Part shown: positions 10,986 through 23,600 of the stretch, in pieces
How the letters are laid out: every line of letters starts with the position of its first letter
Position numbering within the stretch: the first letter of the stretch is position 1
From: Rhododendron vialii
Lineage: Eukaryota; Streptophyta; Magnoliopsida; Ericales; Ericaceae
Assembly: GCF_030253575.1 (NCBI RefSeq)
Contig: NC_080568.1
Span: 25,609,501 to 25,673,500, forward strand
Reading direction: 5' to 3'
Length of the DNA stretch: 64,000 nt
Notes under the pieces: model-generated
Databases searched by the model: none
What the model was told of the DNA's origin: nothing
What the model saw: only the letters and a program-made list of their open reading frames with translations
Translations under genes and position numbers: made by a program

Positions 10986-13162
10986 AGCAAAAAACGGTGA
11001 ATGTGCCCGATTAGTAAGCTGTGAGATGCTACGGACTCCACATCCTCCACGGCTCCACCTAATTGGACTCCACATTCCCTGGTTCTAATCGATTAACCCT
11101 AACTTAGAGCAAAGAATATGAAATAGCTCATAACCATACAACTTAGACTAGCGCATAACCAACTAGGATTTAACTTATCAGAGAGTCGGATACCAGTTAC
11201 AACTTATAAGTTATACAACATATCGCATGGCTGGATCATCTGTGAAAAAAAAGCAACACAACACAACAATTAGGCATTCGATACAAAGCAGAGAAAACTA
11301 AATTGTAAGTGTAAGTTTGTGAGAGCAAAAAGCACAAACAATTCTTAAAAGATCGGTTCACAGCACAATGCCCATCTCATCCCGTCACTGACTATTGCAA
11401 CAACTATGGTTGCCGGTAAAAAGGAAAATGAATTGAAACACGGAGATGGAAGTTGCTTACCCAATAGTCTACGGTGCTAATTTAACTAGTCTAACGATCA
11501 CAGGAACTGGGTATGTTATAGTGGACTTATTACGCACCATTAGCACTTTTAATAGAATTCGGTGCTCCGTGGCCATTTATATGCACAAACTTCCCCTTCA
11601 ATGCTTACGTATTGGATATAAAAAAATCCAAGAGAACTTAAATACACCAGAGAAAGATATCAACCTCACCAATCAAGTATAAACGTTTTGCAATAACTGA
11701 TGACAAGATCCTCTCCACAAACTCCATCTTAATCCTCAAGTACCTGAATTCAACAAACAAGGGTATACAATAAGGAACTCCACTTATCCCAAAATATATA
11801 GGAGTTCTATTATTGTTAGTATATTAACAGTTAAATAGTAATGGGGATTCAACCTTGAGGGCTCTATGTGGATAGGGTAGTGAATGTGCAACCTGTGAAT
11901 AAATAGATTTCTCAGTTCACCCATAGAAGAGCCAAAAAAGGAAATCAAACAGAGCCAAATTTACCTATTGTTTAACGAGTTTCTGCACACATCTATTTTG
12001 TGTCCTCGACTTCATTGTGATGATTGAGCCATGGCTGCCTCCTTTCGCAGAAATCTTTAACCTATTTAAATTTCAAACATCCAAATGGAATAGATCCACC
12101 ACCAAATTTGACCTAATTATGCAATAGAGTGGAACCTTGATTGATACATGCAACAAGGTGAAAAGATCATAGGTTTTCACAATCACCTTAGACGCGTACC
12201 CGATGAGAAGGGATTCAATTGAATGAGTAAGGGCTGGACTCTGAAGATGCTCTTCAATTAACTCATAGTCTAATTATAAGCCAAAAAATGCGCTAAAGTT
12301 CCTTGCTGTTTTTCAGTAAGCATTTTCTAGGATCTTAGCTTTAGATTGTCACCATCTTCAGCTATTACAAGAGTTACCACTAGTTCATATGCAAGGCCCT
12401 TTTCCCAAACAAGAAAGTTATAGTTAAATAAACAAGAAAGTTAATAGTGATTCCCAAATGGAAAAAATAATCAAGAGCTTTGCATACTTCAACAAAAAAA
12501 AAAAAAAGGATTGGAAATTAGTCTTTTTGAAAGATATATTTAGGTTTTAAACAACTTTGCCAATAGCTGTGTCCCTCGACAAAATATTAGTAAGGGTATT
12601 GATATTAGTCTTTTTGAAAGACGTACTCATATAGGGTACTGAGATTAGTTTTTCCGAAAGACGTACTCATATTTGAAACAGCATTCTCATACTCAACAAA
12701 ATAGTACGAGGAATTATTACCAGACGAAATCAAAAGCTAAGGTATGGCCTTCATCATAAGTTGTCTTGGTAATTTGCTATTCTTCCTGTCCCTTCTCTGT
12801 TTTGGAATATATTTTGCAGAACACTTGGTACAAAACTTGTCAGACTCGATTTGTCAACCAAACAATGAACATATAAGAGGGAGAGCAATGAACACTTTGT
12901 TGCAGTGAGCCAAATGAGTTTGAAAATGTTATTGAGTTTGCTTTGGACATTGGTTGTCTCTATTTGCATCATTTGTATGAATTGGAGGAAGTCTGAGTAT
13001 GTTTTTACAACAACAGTTGAAAAGCTATAGAGTACTATTATGGAGTTTTCATTTTGTCTTGCCATAAGCCATAGCTTACTGATAGTGCATAGTCTTATAG
13101 GCATTCTTACTTGTTGTTGTCTTTTCAGACTTGTAAATTTGTATTATTGTTATGATATGCAG

Positions 13163-16100
13163 GTTATTATGCGTCCACCACGTGGAGTTCGAGGCCGAGG
13201 TCGGGCCCGGGGTGTCCTTCAGGACGAGTCTGAGGCTCCTGAGGTAAACAGCTTTCAATAGTTGATTTTTTGAATGAAGTTTAATAGCTCAAGTCTTTCT
13301 CATAGACAAATTCTGCCATCTTCCTTCGTAGTGTCTCATGTTTAACAAGTTGATCTTTTTATCACATAGGTGGTATTCGACCTGAGAAAACGAGACTTGA
13401 CATACCTGCCCGAGTTTATACTCAATAAAAAAACCACTCGACTTAGGTCGGATCTGTCCCACATATAGTGTAAGGGCATGTACGAACAGTGTGAAACATT
13501 TTGTACAAAAAACTGTTTTAGTTTGTGTACAAAAAGCTAAAAAAACCACTCCGCTTAAACTCGGATCTTTTTATCATGAATGTTTGATACTACTTGATGT
13601 GTACCATTCCTTGTTATGACTCATCGATAAGAGGGTATCGTTCCCTCTTTAAAGACTACGCATTTTTGTCCAGTATCCAGTAATACAATTTGACTGAATG
13701 TGAATTAACTAGCTAGCTTTAAGTTCTGCCATGCTGAAGTGGCGTAGAAATTGATGATGGCATACTGTTTGCAAGATTGATGATGATAACTTCAACCATT
13801 TGAGCCACGTTGAAGTATGTTTGCTGTTTGTTTATAAAGGATACGGGCATGATCAACCAAATTGATAAATAAGAACTGTATTCAAAATATTTTGTTGAAA
13901 GCATCGGAGTCAAAGTGGCTATATTTAGGTGGACAAAAATAATGAAACTTTGTTACTATTAGTTTTTTGTGGAAGATTTTTTTCTGGTAATGGAGTTCAA
14001 GGATGTGAATAGGAAAAGTTTATGTCTCAGGCATTAACTGTTTGTAAGCAACAGTGTATTGCCTTTTGGTAAATTGGAGACCAGAAGCAGAAGCTTCACG
14101 TATGATAAAATGTTCTGACTTCTGAAACAAAATTATTTTTCGGTAACCAATCACCGAAATTGTTTATTATTTTCAGTAATCAGTAACTGACATGTTATGC
14201 TTATTTCGGCAACCAGACGTTAAAACTTCATGTGGAAATGGAATAACTTGTAATTGTATTATTTAGGTTATACGTTCACTGCCTCAAGTTCGAACTCGTG
14301 GAGGCCGAGATCGGGGCCGTGGCCGGGGCGAGGCCGAAGTGCATCGTCAGGAAGAGGAACATGCTTTCGTCGAGGACATACCTTTGGATGAGGTTAAAAT
14401 TTTCCAATTTCACACCAGCTTTGTAGTAGTTTGTATTTTATCTTTGTTTGTTTTATGAAACGTTCGGTACCAAAAAATTGAAATATGTATGAACTGCCTC
14501 TTTTAAGACTAACTTGTAATTGTATTATTTTCATATACGTGTAGGTTATGCGTTCACTGCCTCGAATTAGAACTCGAGTAGGCCGAGGTCGGGGCCGGGG
14601 TCGGGGCAAGGCCAAAGTGCCTCGTCAGGAAGAGCAAGATGTTGTCTTCGAGGACATACTTGAGGATGAGGTGAAAATTTTCCAAAAAGGGTTCTACTAC
14701 ATTTTTTTTTTGTTGAACACTAACTCATATTATTTGCAATCTATAGTTTTTTAGTTTTAGGAACACTAATATGTATTGTTTTTGTTTTTTCTTATACGTG
14801 TAGGTTATAGCACCGCAGCCACCGGTAGAGGAAGATGTAAACTTTTTTCAATTTCAAAATTGCTTTGAATAGTATTTTGTAATCTTTATTTGTTTTATGA
14901 ACAATAATATGTATTGTATGTTTTTGCGTATACGTGTAGGTTATAGCACCGCAGCCATCGGTAGAAGAAGAGGTAAACTTTTTTCAATTGCATAATTGCT
15001 TTCAATAGTATTTTTTAATCTTTATTTGTTTTTTGGGACATTCTAATATGTATTGTATGTTTTTGCATATACGTGTAGGTTATAGCACCGCAGCCACCGG
15101 TAGAAGAAGAGGTAAACTTTTTTCAATTGCATAATTACTTTCAATAGTTTTTTTTAATCTTTATTTAATTTATGAACAATAATATGTATTGTATGTTTTT
15201 GCATATGCGTGTAGGTTATAGAACAGCCACCGGAAGAGGTACATTTTTTTCAATTTTATACTCGCTTGCTTTTATTACTTTTTTTTAATAGTTATTTGTT
15301 TTATGAACACTAATCTGTATGGTATTATTGGCATGTATGTGTAGGTTATTCAAGGCCGACGTCGACGTTGGGGCGGTGGCCGGGGCCGGGCAGAAGCACA
15401 GCAACATGACGATGCGCCTTTGGATGTGGGTGGTCCGGAGGACCTATCCTTGCTAAAGAGTTTTCACACACATGTGGCTAAAGCCATTTTGGAGGGAGAA
15501 GAGAGGGGTACATTGAGATTGCATCAACACTCGGGTCTTTTGGGCAATTGGGTAGTTACAGAAGACAGGTTCAAACAAAAGGTATTGAATTTGGGCTTGC
15601 TTCCATTGTGTAGCATAAATAAAAACGCGCAATGCAATTCCTTTAGAATTGCTGCATTTGTTGAAAGGTGGCATCCGGAGACGAACACCTTTCACTTTGA
15701 CTTTGGTGAGATGGGGTTGACATTAGATGACGTAGAACATCTACTAGGGATACCTGTTCGTGGATTGCCTGTGTACACGGAGGACGAAAGGACGCCAAAA
15801 GAACTGTTAATGGATTTGCTTGGTGTGTCGAACGAAGTTGCGACAAATGCAATTACTGTGAATGCAGTTAAACGGTATACAGTTAAGTTGAGTTGGTTGG
15901 AGATGAATTTCAAAGACGTAAATGAGACGGACACAGACGAGCGGGTTGTGTGTTGTGCTCGTGCGTACCTGCTATATGTCATTGGGTGCACCCTTTTTTG
16001 TGATAAGTCAGGTGGGTTCGTACAGCTTGACCTCCTTCCACTATTGGAGGATTTAGATTAGGTTCTTACGTACGGATGGGGCTCTAGTTGCTTGGCATAT

Positions 16101-17591
16101 TTGTACAGAAATCTTGGTTATGCGAGTAGGAGGAATGCAAAGCAGATTGGTGGATTTCTTATATTACTAGAGGTACACTTACTTTTTCTGATTATGAAAA
16201 AACCAATAAGTTCATGTTACGGATATATGATTGTAATATGCTTCACATGCGTGTAATGCTATAGGCGTGGATAAACGAGCACTTCCCAACGCTACATGCT
16301 GTTGTTGACCCAGAGTACACGGAAGAACTTCCACGGGCACGACGTTGGTGTCTGCATAGCGAGAGTGGCACAAGTGTACAGCATTACCGGCGCGTGTTGG
16401 ACAACTTACTTGTAGATGAGATAGAATTCTAACACACTCTGCATTCAACATTTTGTAGAATTACGTTGCCAATTATAAGCTATCTTACAATATTATACAG
16501 TTTGAGAGTAGAAATTAAACTCTTCCACTAAGGACAGAGAACTGTAAGTACAATTATTTTATAAGCTAATCAAATATAGGAGAAGTTCCAACTTAACCTG
16601 TGTCAATATTCTCCAAATTCTCGGTAACACATTGAGATGCATGACATGGCTTTTGCTTCAAAATATCTACTATCAAACCATTAGCCTTCTCCATTGTCTT
16701 CCTTAACTCATCTTCTGAAGTATCGTAATTCTAGCACAGTGATGCAGGGACATTAATCGAGCAGAATCATTAATCGTGAAATTTCTTAAGCGTATGGGGA
16801 CATGAATAATCAAGATAGCCTGCTATTGTAACCCTGCCTCAAATGGCTTTTGTTCAAATGAAGAAAACCCAATAGGAGTTCATGCCACTTTTCAATTGAC
16901 GTGTGCACTACTTTGCCTCCTTGGCCTACTTATAAGCCAAGTTCCACATATATGCCAGACTTTAGTTTTTGAATGAATGATACAGTGTTAGTTGATGGCT
17001 TTCGCCGGATCGTTTGATTAACTTGTTAATTTATTGTACTATTACATATCATATGTTTTGTTTGACAAACAGGTGATATTTGACCCGTACAAGGCCCGCA
17101 GGCAAAATGTCTCTGAGATTGCTTTCTACACTGGTCCCATTCGTGCCATGTCCTATGTGGAGCCATACCTCCCCGACAGAGTCTTGAGGCAGTTTGGACT
17201 ATTGCAGCGAATACCCGCAGACCCTATAGTACCTCAGCGTGCATCGCGAGGCCAGCACACCTATAACGTTGTTTACGAATGGACTGAAGGTTTTTGGTCT
17301 AGCCCTGACTACCACTTGGTGCCTGAGGATAAGAGAGAGCCTACACCACCTGGGATTCCTTGGGCGTGTACTGATGACTACATTCCGTGGTTGAGGGTGT
17401 TCTCGCACCCGAGGGTGGGACATGGTTTGGCACCTGGTGGAGGGCGTGTTAGGCAGGGTCGTGAGGAGCAGGTTCGGGTTGTGTTGGATGTGGTACACAG
17501 GGCTTTGGGCGATACCGAACTTGGAGCTGTTGAGTTGCGGCAGGCACTGCAGGACGTAGAAGCTATTTTATGGCCCACATTTGTTACTTAG
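13163..17591 (+). pseudogene. Plant mobile domain (PMD) gene carried by the MULE, with lesions
   Basis: Candidate exons: 13163-13243, 14267-14392, 14545-14670, 14804-14836, 14940-14972, 15079-15111, 15215-15238, 15345-16172, 16265-16420 and 17073-17591. Every exon through 15215-15238 has a length divisible by three and starts GTTAT. The N-terminal part is RG-rich (RGVRGRGRARG, RDRGRGRG), followed by VIAPQPPVEEE repeats. The PMD follows (FVERWHPETNTFHFDFGEM, LDDVEHLLGIPV, YGWGSSCLAYLYR, AWINEHFP, YLPDRVLRQFG, WLRVFSHPR). PMDs occur in host proteins such as Arabidopsis MAIN and MAIL1, which act in silencing and genome stability, and in plant transposons. Two lesions are visible: an in-frame TAG at 16059-16061 inside an otherwise conserved stretch, and ATAGAA where the donor after VDE (16420) should begin. 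An ATG at 13169 is a possible start, but exon 1 may lie upstream. Confidence 0.85.
14804..15344 (+). repeat. Tandem array of duplicated microexon units (~136 bp period)
   Basis: Exons start at 14804, 14940, 15079, 15215 and 15345 (spacing 136, 139, 136, 130). Each unit has an acceptor ending ACGTGTAG or GCGTGTAG, a 24-33 bp exon starting GTTATAG, a GAG|GT or GAT|GT donor, and an intron with TTTTTTCAATT and AATATGTATTGTATG. The larger upstream exons at 14267 and 14545 are 278 bp apart, about two periods. The units add VIAPQPPVEEE-type peptide repeats in frame. Confidence 0.92.
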
Positions 17592-17784
17592 GAGTTTGCG
17601 GGGTGTTTTGGGGCGAGGTTAGATGTTGGGTTTATGGATAAACAGTTCTTATTAGTATTTTGAATTGTGTAAAACATTTGCTACTTGGACATGTTGGGCT
17701 TTTTTTTTACGAACATTTGGTCAAGCTTGTTCTGCTTTTTTTGAACTACTATGAAAGTGTCTTTCACAAAAACAAACTTTCAAA

Positions 17785-18410
17785 ATTTCAGGCCCTGTCC
17801 ACATGGTCCTCCACAGGAAGAGAATCTTTGTAAATATGGAGTCCAGTACCTTGTCCAATCACAACATTTGTTTGAAGTTGCAATTTTCTCCATACACCAC
17901 ATTATCTACTCCCCATCTACTCCCCCAGGCCAATTCAAAATTCTGTATAGAGCCCCCACACTCACATGCTCCTCCTCAGGGAGAGAATCTAAAAAGGCAT
18001 TTATGTTCTGTAAATCGTACAAATTATTCAGTATCGAAGTGCTGAAATATTTATTATAACAACTTCAGGTTCTAAATGCTGAAACTTTCACAATTTTTGG
18101 TATTTGGTAGGACACTACTGAAAATTTTTAATAATTTCGGAAAGCAAATGCTGAAATCAACCTGCAACCGAAATTAATAACACTTTTCAGTACTAAGGAA
18201 CCGAAATTTTATAATTACTTTAGCAAGCAAATGTTGAAAAAGGGCAGAATCTTTTTCCCCAATAATTTCGGCAACCAAACTTCTGTATAGTGCCCCCACC
18301 CACATGCTCCTCCTCAGGGAGAGAATCTTTCGTAAATATACGTGCAGTGCCTTGTCCAATCAGTTGATTTGTTTTGAACTTGCAATTTTTTCCATACAGC
18401 CCATTATCTT
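17785..18410 (+). repeat. Diverged direct duplication of a ~130 bp block
   Basis: The block around 17785-17915 recurs at 18283-18410, and part of it recurs near 17942-17990. Shared stretches are CCTTGTCCAATCA, CTTGCAATTTT or GTTGCAATTTT, and GAGAGAATCT or AAGAGAATCT after CTCCTC or CCTCCA. It follows the stop codon of the PMD gene and does not look coding. Confidence 0.75.
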
Positions 18411-19745
18411 CATCTCAAAGCCCCAACGTATATGCCTATAAATTGGGAGCTGACAGAGGGAGTTTCAGACTCATACCTCCCTCTATATTTCCAACTATTT
18501 CATACAAAATTTAACCTGTGTCCCAAATTTGTAAACCCTATGGCCGGAGTTTCAATTAACATATGTACATCCCATAGCGTACATATATTTTCATCAGTGA
18601 AATTATTTCGATGGCTTGTGCAGTGTCATGCTTTTTCCAAGCTGGGTAATCAAGCCGTGTCCATCCGAATATGAGGTATTGGGAATATTCAACGTCCTGA
18701 CCATTCGTTCCCTTGTCCGAATAAGAGGTGTTGGGAACGTCGGTCAGTGTGCGTACATACTACAACGACCACATTTGGTTTTCTTGTTGAGTGGAAGGCA
18801 CGTCACCTACCCTCCGTCTCGACGTCGTCGGAGTTGTAGTCACGTCGATGCTCCTGTAGCTGTGAAGGTGTGTGGAGCTTCCTTCACTTCCCCTGACGTA
18901 CCCTGTCCGGGGCTTACAATAATACGCAGTTGTGCCTTGTTGCTGTGTAGGAGGCCTGAGCCACCCCAACCTGCTCCATCGTAAAATAGTATCGTTTGAC
19001 ATTTTCAATGTTATTTTATACTTGTTTTATATAAGTTTTGTATAAGTTGTGGTGCTCAAAGTGTGACAAAACGAGTCTTATAATCTTCTGAAACATTGTA
19101 AATGTTGGATAGACACTCAAATGTTGTCTTGTATTTTCTGTAAAGGGGGCGACAATAAAACATTCTCCTTTAGCCCAAAAAAAAATTTCATGGGCCCTTC
19201 GACAGTTACTTACCGAAATTAAGATACATTTTCATCATACAATTACCGAAATATAATATTTTGTTCAACAGTTATTTACCGAAAATGTTCGTTCGGCAGT
19301 AGTTTACTGAATGTTGAACTTATTTCCGACATGTAGTTACCGAAATATAAACTTTTTTTCAACAGTTGTTTACCGAAATGTTATGTATGATTTTCAACAA
19401 CTATTTACCAAAATATAGTGCTAAGGGAGAAATTACGGGGCTGCCAATACTCGCCCCCTCTGTAGATTGTGGTACTCATATTTGGGCAAAAAAGATTCAG
19501 ATTCAACTCCATCAATGACACTTGGTGCCTCAGAGAGTCCACCTAACTTTTTGTTCAAAAAAAAATCATATTTCAGCAGGCACATGATGAAATAGTACCA
19601 ATGATTCGGTATCCAACTGCTGAAATATTATACAAATTTCGGGTCATAGATGCTGAAAAAATACAAAAATATCGGTATGCAGCTACAACAAGATTACAAT
19701 AACTTTGGAATGCAGCCTCTGAAATGAACTTGTGCTCAGTCAATT
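18060..19745. repeat. Dispersed ~21 bp inverted-repeat motif, central clusters
   Basis: Clusters at about 18065-18290, 19190-19420 and 19560-19740 hold many copies of a degenerate near-palindrome of the type TTCGGTAACCAACTGCCGAA. Examples are TTCGGAAAGCAAATGCTGAA, TTCGACAGTTACTTACCGAA and TTCAACAGTTATTTACCGAA. The 19190-19420 copies are mostly in the opposite orientation to those at 23.1-24.1 kb. No gene is seen in this stretch between the two convergent units. Confidence 0.8.
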
Positions 19746-20112
19746 TGTTCACATAAACCCCATAATAAAATTAATGGCACTAAGAGCGAAACCAAACTCC
19801 ATGAATGTGCTTAGTTAACAGCATTGCAATATAAAGCGTCAACATGATAACCATACGTATAAAACAAAACTAATCTACGTCAATCGACTTAGCGGTTGCT
19901 ACATCACTTCCTATTATGGCTTTAAATGCTTCCATTTCGGCAGAAAAAAGTGTCTCCCATTCATTGGCCTCCTCCCATCGAAATTTGAACCAATTGTTGG
20001 CAATAGGCGGCACGGGGGAACATGCTTTTAGATCAACCTATCAAAGTAAAAAGACTTTAAAAATTGCACATGAAGGCAATTTGTAGTAATGTTGAATTTA
20101 TGAGAAAGAAAA

Positions 20113-20640
20113 TTATACGGTATGTACCTGTACGAAGTGATCTCCGTTCACGAGTCCAATTCCAAGAACCCTTATTTGGTCTGATGATGGAGGACGAGAA
20201 TGGAGTGGAAGGAAAGTAAGGCATTGAAGTTGGGATATGAGGACAACCACCACATTATAAGTTGAAGCTACAACGTGACCCATGTCAGGAAAAATCATCC
20301 ACCTATCTTCGGGTGCAGTTCCGTCTTGAAAGAACGACAATCTATAACGCAACTTGTTAGCACCTCCGATACCAGTAATCTTTTCGTACAGGTCATAATG
20401 GTTATTCACCTCCAAGAGCAAATCATTTCGGCATGTCTTCCAATTGTGCTCGAATTGGTGCATAAAATAAGCTACCGCTCGGTACCCACAATTTCCATCA
20501 CTTGTCACATCCGTTATAGATTTTACGTGCGGCCGAATTGGTTCCGGAAAGTTATTAAGGTACGGTCCTACAAAAAGGGTTCCAAGAAGTTTTGGCTTCT
20601 TCCGCCTCGGTAACTCCTTTGCCGCCTTGGGGGTTCTCAC
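20113..20640 (-). CDS. OTU-like cysteine protease domain downstream of the MULE transposase
   Basis: The 175-residue frame carries the OTU signature DVTSDGNCGYRAVA, whose Cys would be the catalytic nucleophile. Near the C-terminus is LVNGDHFVQVHTV, whose His would be the general base. OTU domains cleave ubiquitin or related linkages, and OTU modules attached to transposases occur in plant MULEs. The frame overlaps the stop of the transposase frame by a few bases and is shifted relative to it. Its first residues (RTPKAAKELPRRKKPK) continue the Lys/Pro-rich linker of the transposase. I infer that the two were one protein split by a single-base loss near 20650-20662, where one extra base would restore the linker pattern. 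The ATG at 20640 is only the first in frame and may not be a true start. Confidence 0.85.
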   Translation of the reverse strand: MRTPKAAKELPRRKKPKLLGTLFVGPYLNNFPEPIRPHVKSITDVTSDGNCGYRAVAYFMHQFEHNWKTCRNDLLLEVNNHYDLYEKITGIGGANKLRYRLSFFQDGTAPEDRWMIFPDMGHVVASTYNVVVVLISQLQCLTFLPLHSRPPSSDQIRVLGIGLVNGDHFVQVHTV

Positions 20641-23600
20641 AATGGCCTTTCCCTGGGGCTATTATCATCCACCGCATTGATGCTTTTTTTTTTTGTGGTC
20701 TTGTCGGGAGTTTCCACATCCGCCATGGCATTCGCCTTGGGCCTTTTTTTCACAACTGCCTTAGCCTTGGGGGTTTTTTCCTTGACCGACTTAGGAGTTT
20801 CCAAGGATGCCTCAACATACTCAAACTCAGACGGGTTCCTACGCATTGACTTATTGACCGAACCGGACTTTCGACCGCGGGTCTGGACCTTCTGTTGGGG
20901 TGAAGACAGGGATATGATTGATGGATTCAAAATGGGTTTTAAACTCTTCATCCAATGCATATGGGTCATAGGATTTTGGCCAACCATTTTGGCCATAAAG
21001 ATATTCCAATCGGCATTCATTAGTTTCAAAATTGTCCCATCATCTTTATGTTTCTCAAACGAAAGCATCTTCCAATGATCATTAATCAATGACAACGGTA
21101 TGGGTTCACCCCGATTCTTGAATGGAGCAATCTCGTGAGCACAAGGTAAACCATGGATTCGGCGAATAGGACAGCCACAGTCAACCTTGTCCTCCACGAC
21201 CATGTCATCAATTTTCTTAATCTCCGGCAACATCAAACCCATGGCAGTCTGTGAAGTAGCTCCCCTTAAATGGTCAAAGATAGGAATTCTAAACTGGTGC
21301 TGCCAACAATTCAAACTTTTCTCAAAGCTACCCTTTATATCCGTGATTTGTAATTTAACCAAGTCTTGCATTTTAGCCCAGGCCGCCGAGAAGTTGGCTT
21401 GGCAATTCGCAATGTGGGATTTCAGCTTCGCATGTTCAGACTCAACCTGTGGAAATGGTAAAGGAAAGTTTTAGGCATCGAAATATCAATATCTAATTGT
21501 GAAAAGATATGGACACAGTAAAACATGCATATGGTGCTAGCCATTTACCTATTGCTTGTCAGGTTGCCAAAGTGCATTACATTGTTCGTCCAAGCTGATA
21601 CAAATTTCTGCCTATACGGTCCCAACCAATTTGTCTCAACGTACAGAAGCGCATCTGGATATAGCACAAACTCCCGCTTCATTGTACAAAGTGTTTGCTC
21701 GTATAAAGATATAGTCGGTGAGTACACCAGTGAATCCCAAGCATGCTTAAACAGAGCCCAAGTCGTCTCATCAAACATCTTTCTACATTTGGCATATACA
21801 TTTTGCCCAATATGCCATCGACAAAGAAGATGGCTGGCCGTTGGGAACACTCTTGTAATGGCATTCACTAGAGCTAACTCCCTGTCTGTCACAATAACAC
21901 CGGGAAGTGCAGCAGGATCCATTATACTCTTCAATTTCTCCAACACCCACGTATAGTTTTCCTCTTTCTCCCCATCAATGAATGCAAAGGCAGCCGAAAA
22001 AGTCTTCTCGGTGGATGTAATGCCAACAATCTGGAGCAAAGGAAACCTGTATCTGTTGGTCTTGTATGTGCAATCCATCAACAAAACCCGAGGGAAAGCA
22101 CGCAACATGTCACCAGAAGTAGGATGTGACCAAAATAAGTCCTTCACACAGTCATTGTCATCTTTCCGATTAAACTCGATGTACCCATATTCTTGTAACT
22201 TAGCCAATAAATATTGCATTTGAGATCTTTCCGCTCGGTCCTTAAACCCATGCTTGTAGCGTGCGTTGTAGATGGTTTTAATTGAACTTACATTGAATTC
22301 ATCTTTGCCCTTTATTAGACTTAGGATCTCTCGCGGTGTAGACAATGACGAAACACACATATCCACCAACATATTCGACTGCTCCAAAGATAACCTCGCG
22401 GGATAAGCGTGCCCCTCAAGCTGTTTCGCAGGAGGATGATTGTGATTGCCGTTGTAGACAGTGACAGTCCAACCTTCCAACCCCTTAACACATCTCAGTT
22501 GAAATGGGCATTCGCATTTCTTAGTTCCTGTGACGCGTGCTATCTTCTTTGCCTTCGCTTCTTTGCCATTGCCATTCTCCTTCACATTACCTCCTTTGTC
22601 CTTTGCCTTGTTGATAAACGGTCTAAACTTTCCACCCCGTTCGCATGCAAACCGCATCCTTGGCCTTCGGTTCTTTGTCATTCTCTCTGCCGACTTTATG
22701 ATAATTACAAACCCATTTTCCTTACCGGTAGATGTTATCCAATCTCTCAACATATCTTCAGATGCAAAAACCTACAAACATGATTCAACAAAAACATTTA
22801 ATAACAGTAAACAAAGAAAATCCAAAGAACCATTGAATCATCCAACTATTTTGAAAACACTCACATTCTCCGTTGTAAACTCTCGTGTCAAATCATATAG
22901 GGCCATTGGACCTATGTGGCTGCCGTGCGCACTCACATTCTCCGTCGTACACTCCGGTGCTATGGTCACTGGACCTATATGGCTGCCGTGCGTTGAAGCG
23001 TCACCCTGAAGAAAGTATAAAAAATTCAAAAGTCCATTAAAACAAGTTTTATACCTCTCTAGATCTGTTTTGGTAAGTGAATATCAAAAATACATAGAAT
23101 TCGCATAAGTATCACTTTCGGTAACCACATGTCAAAAATATATACAAAATTCGGTAACCAACTGCCGAACGTTTGGCATGCCAAAATTACATAACATTTC
23201 AGTAAGTACCTATTGAAAATAACATTACATTTCGGTAACTACACGTCGAAAATATGTTCAACTTCGGTAACCAACTGCCGAACTATGCATAGAAAAATTA
23301 TTATACACAACATTTCGGTAAGTAGCTGTTGAAAATAAGATTACATTTCGGTAACTACACGTCGAAAATATGTTCCAACTTCGGTAACCAACTGCCGAAC
23401 TATGCATAGAAAAATTATTATACACAACATTTCGGTAAGTAGCTGTTGAAAATAAGTTTACATTTCGGTAACTACACGTCGAAAATATATTCCAACTTCG
23501 GTAACCAACTGCCGAACTATGTATAGAAAAATTATAACATAACATTTCGGTAAGTAGGTATTGAAAATAGGATTATATTTCGGTTGTTACACGTCGAATA

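Larger units (their letters stand above)
10423..13162. other. Left non-coding arm of the large MULE
   Basis: About 2.7 kb without a supported gene. The first part (10500-10870) is unusually C-rich on the + strand with a CT microsatellite, as in a gene leader, and could be promoter or leader for the PMD gene. The rest is AT-rich with small local repeats, for example TATTAGTCTTTTTGAAAGA twice near 12600. Confidence 0.5.

Noticed and set aside
20275-20613. 112-codon + strand frame
   Set aside because: Antisense of the OTU coding sequence.
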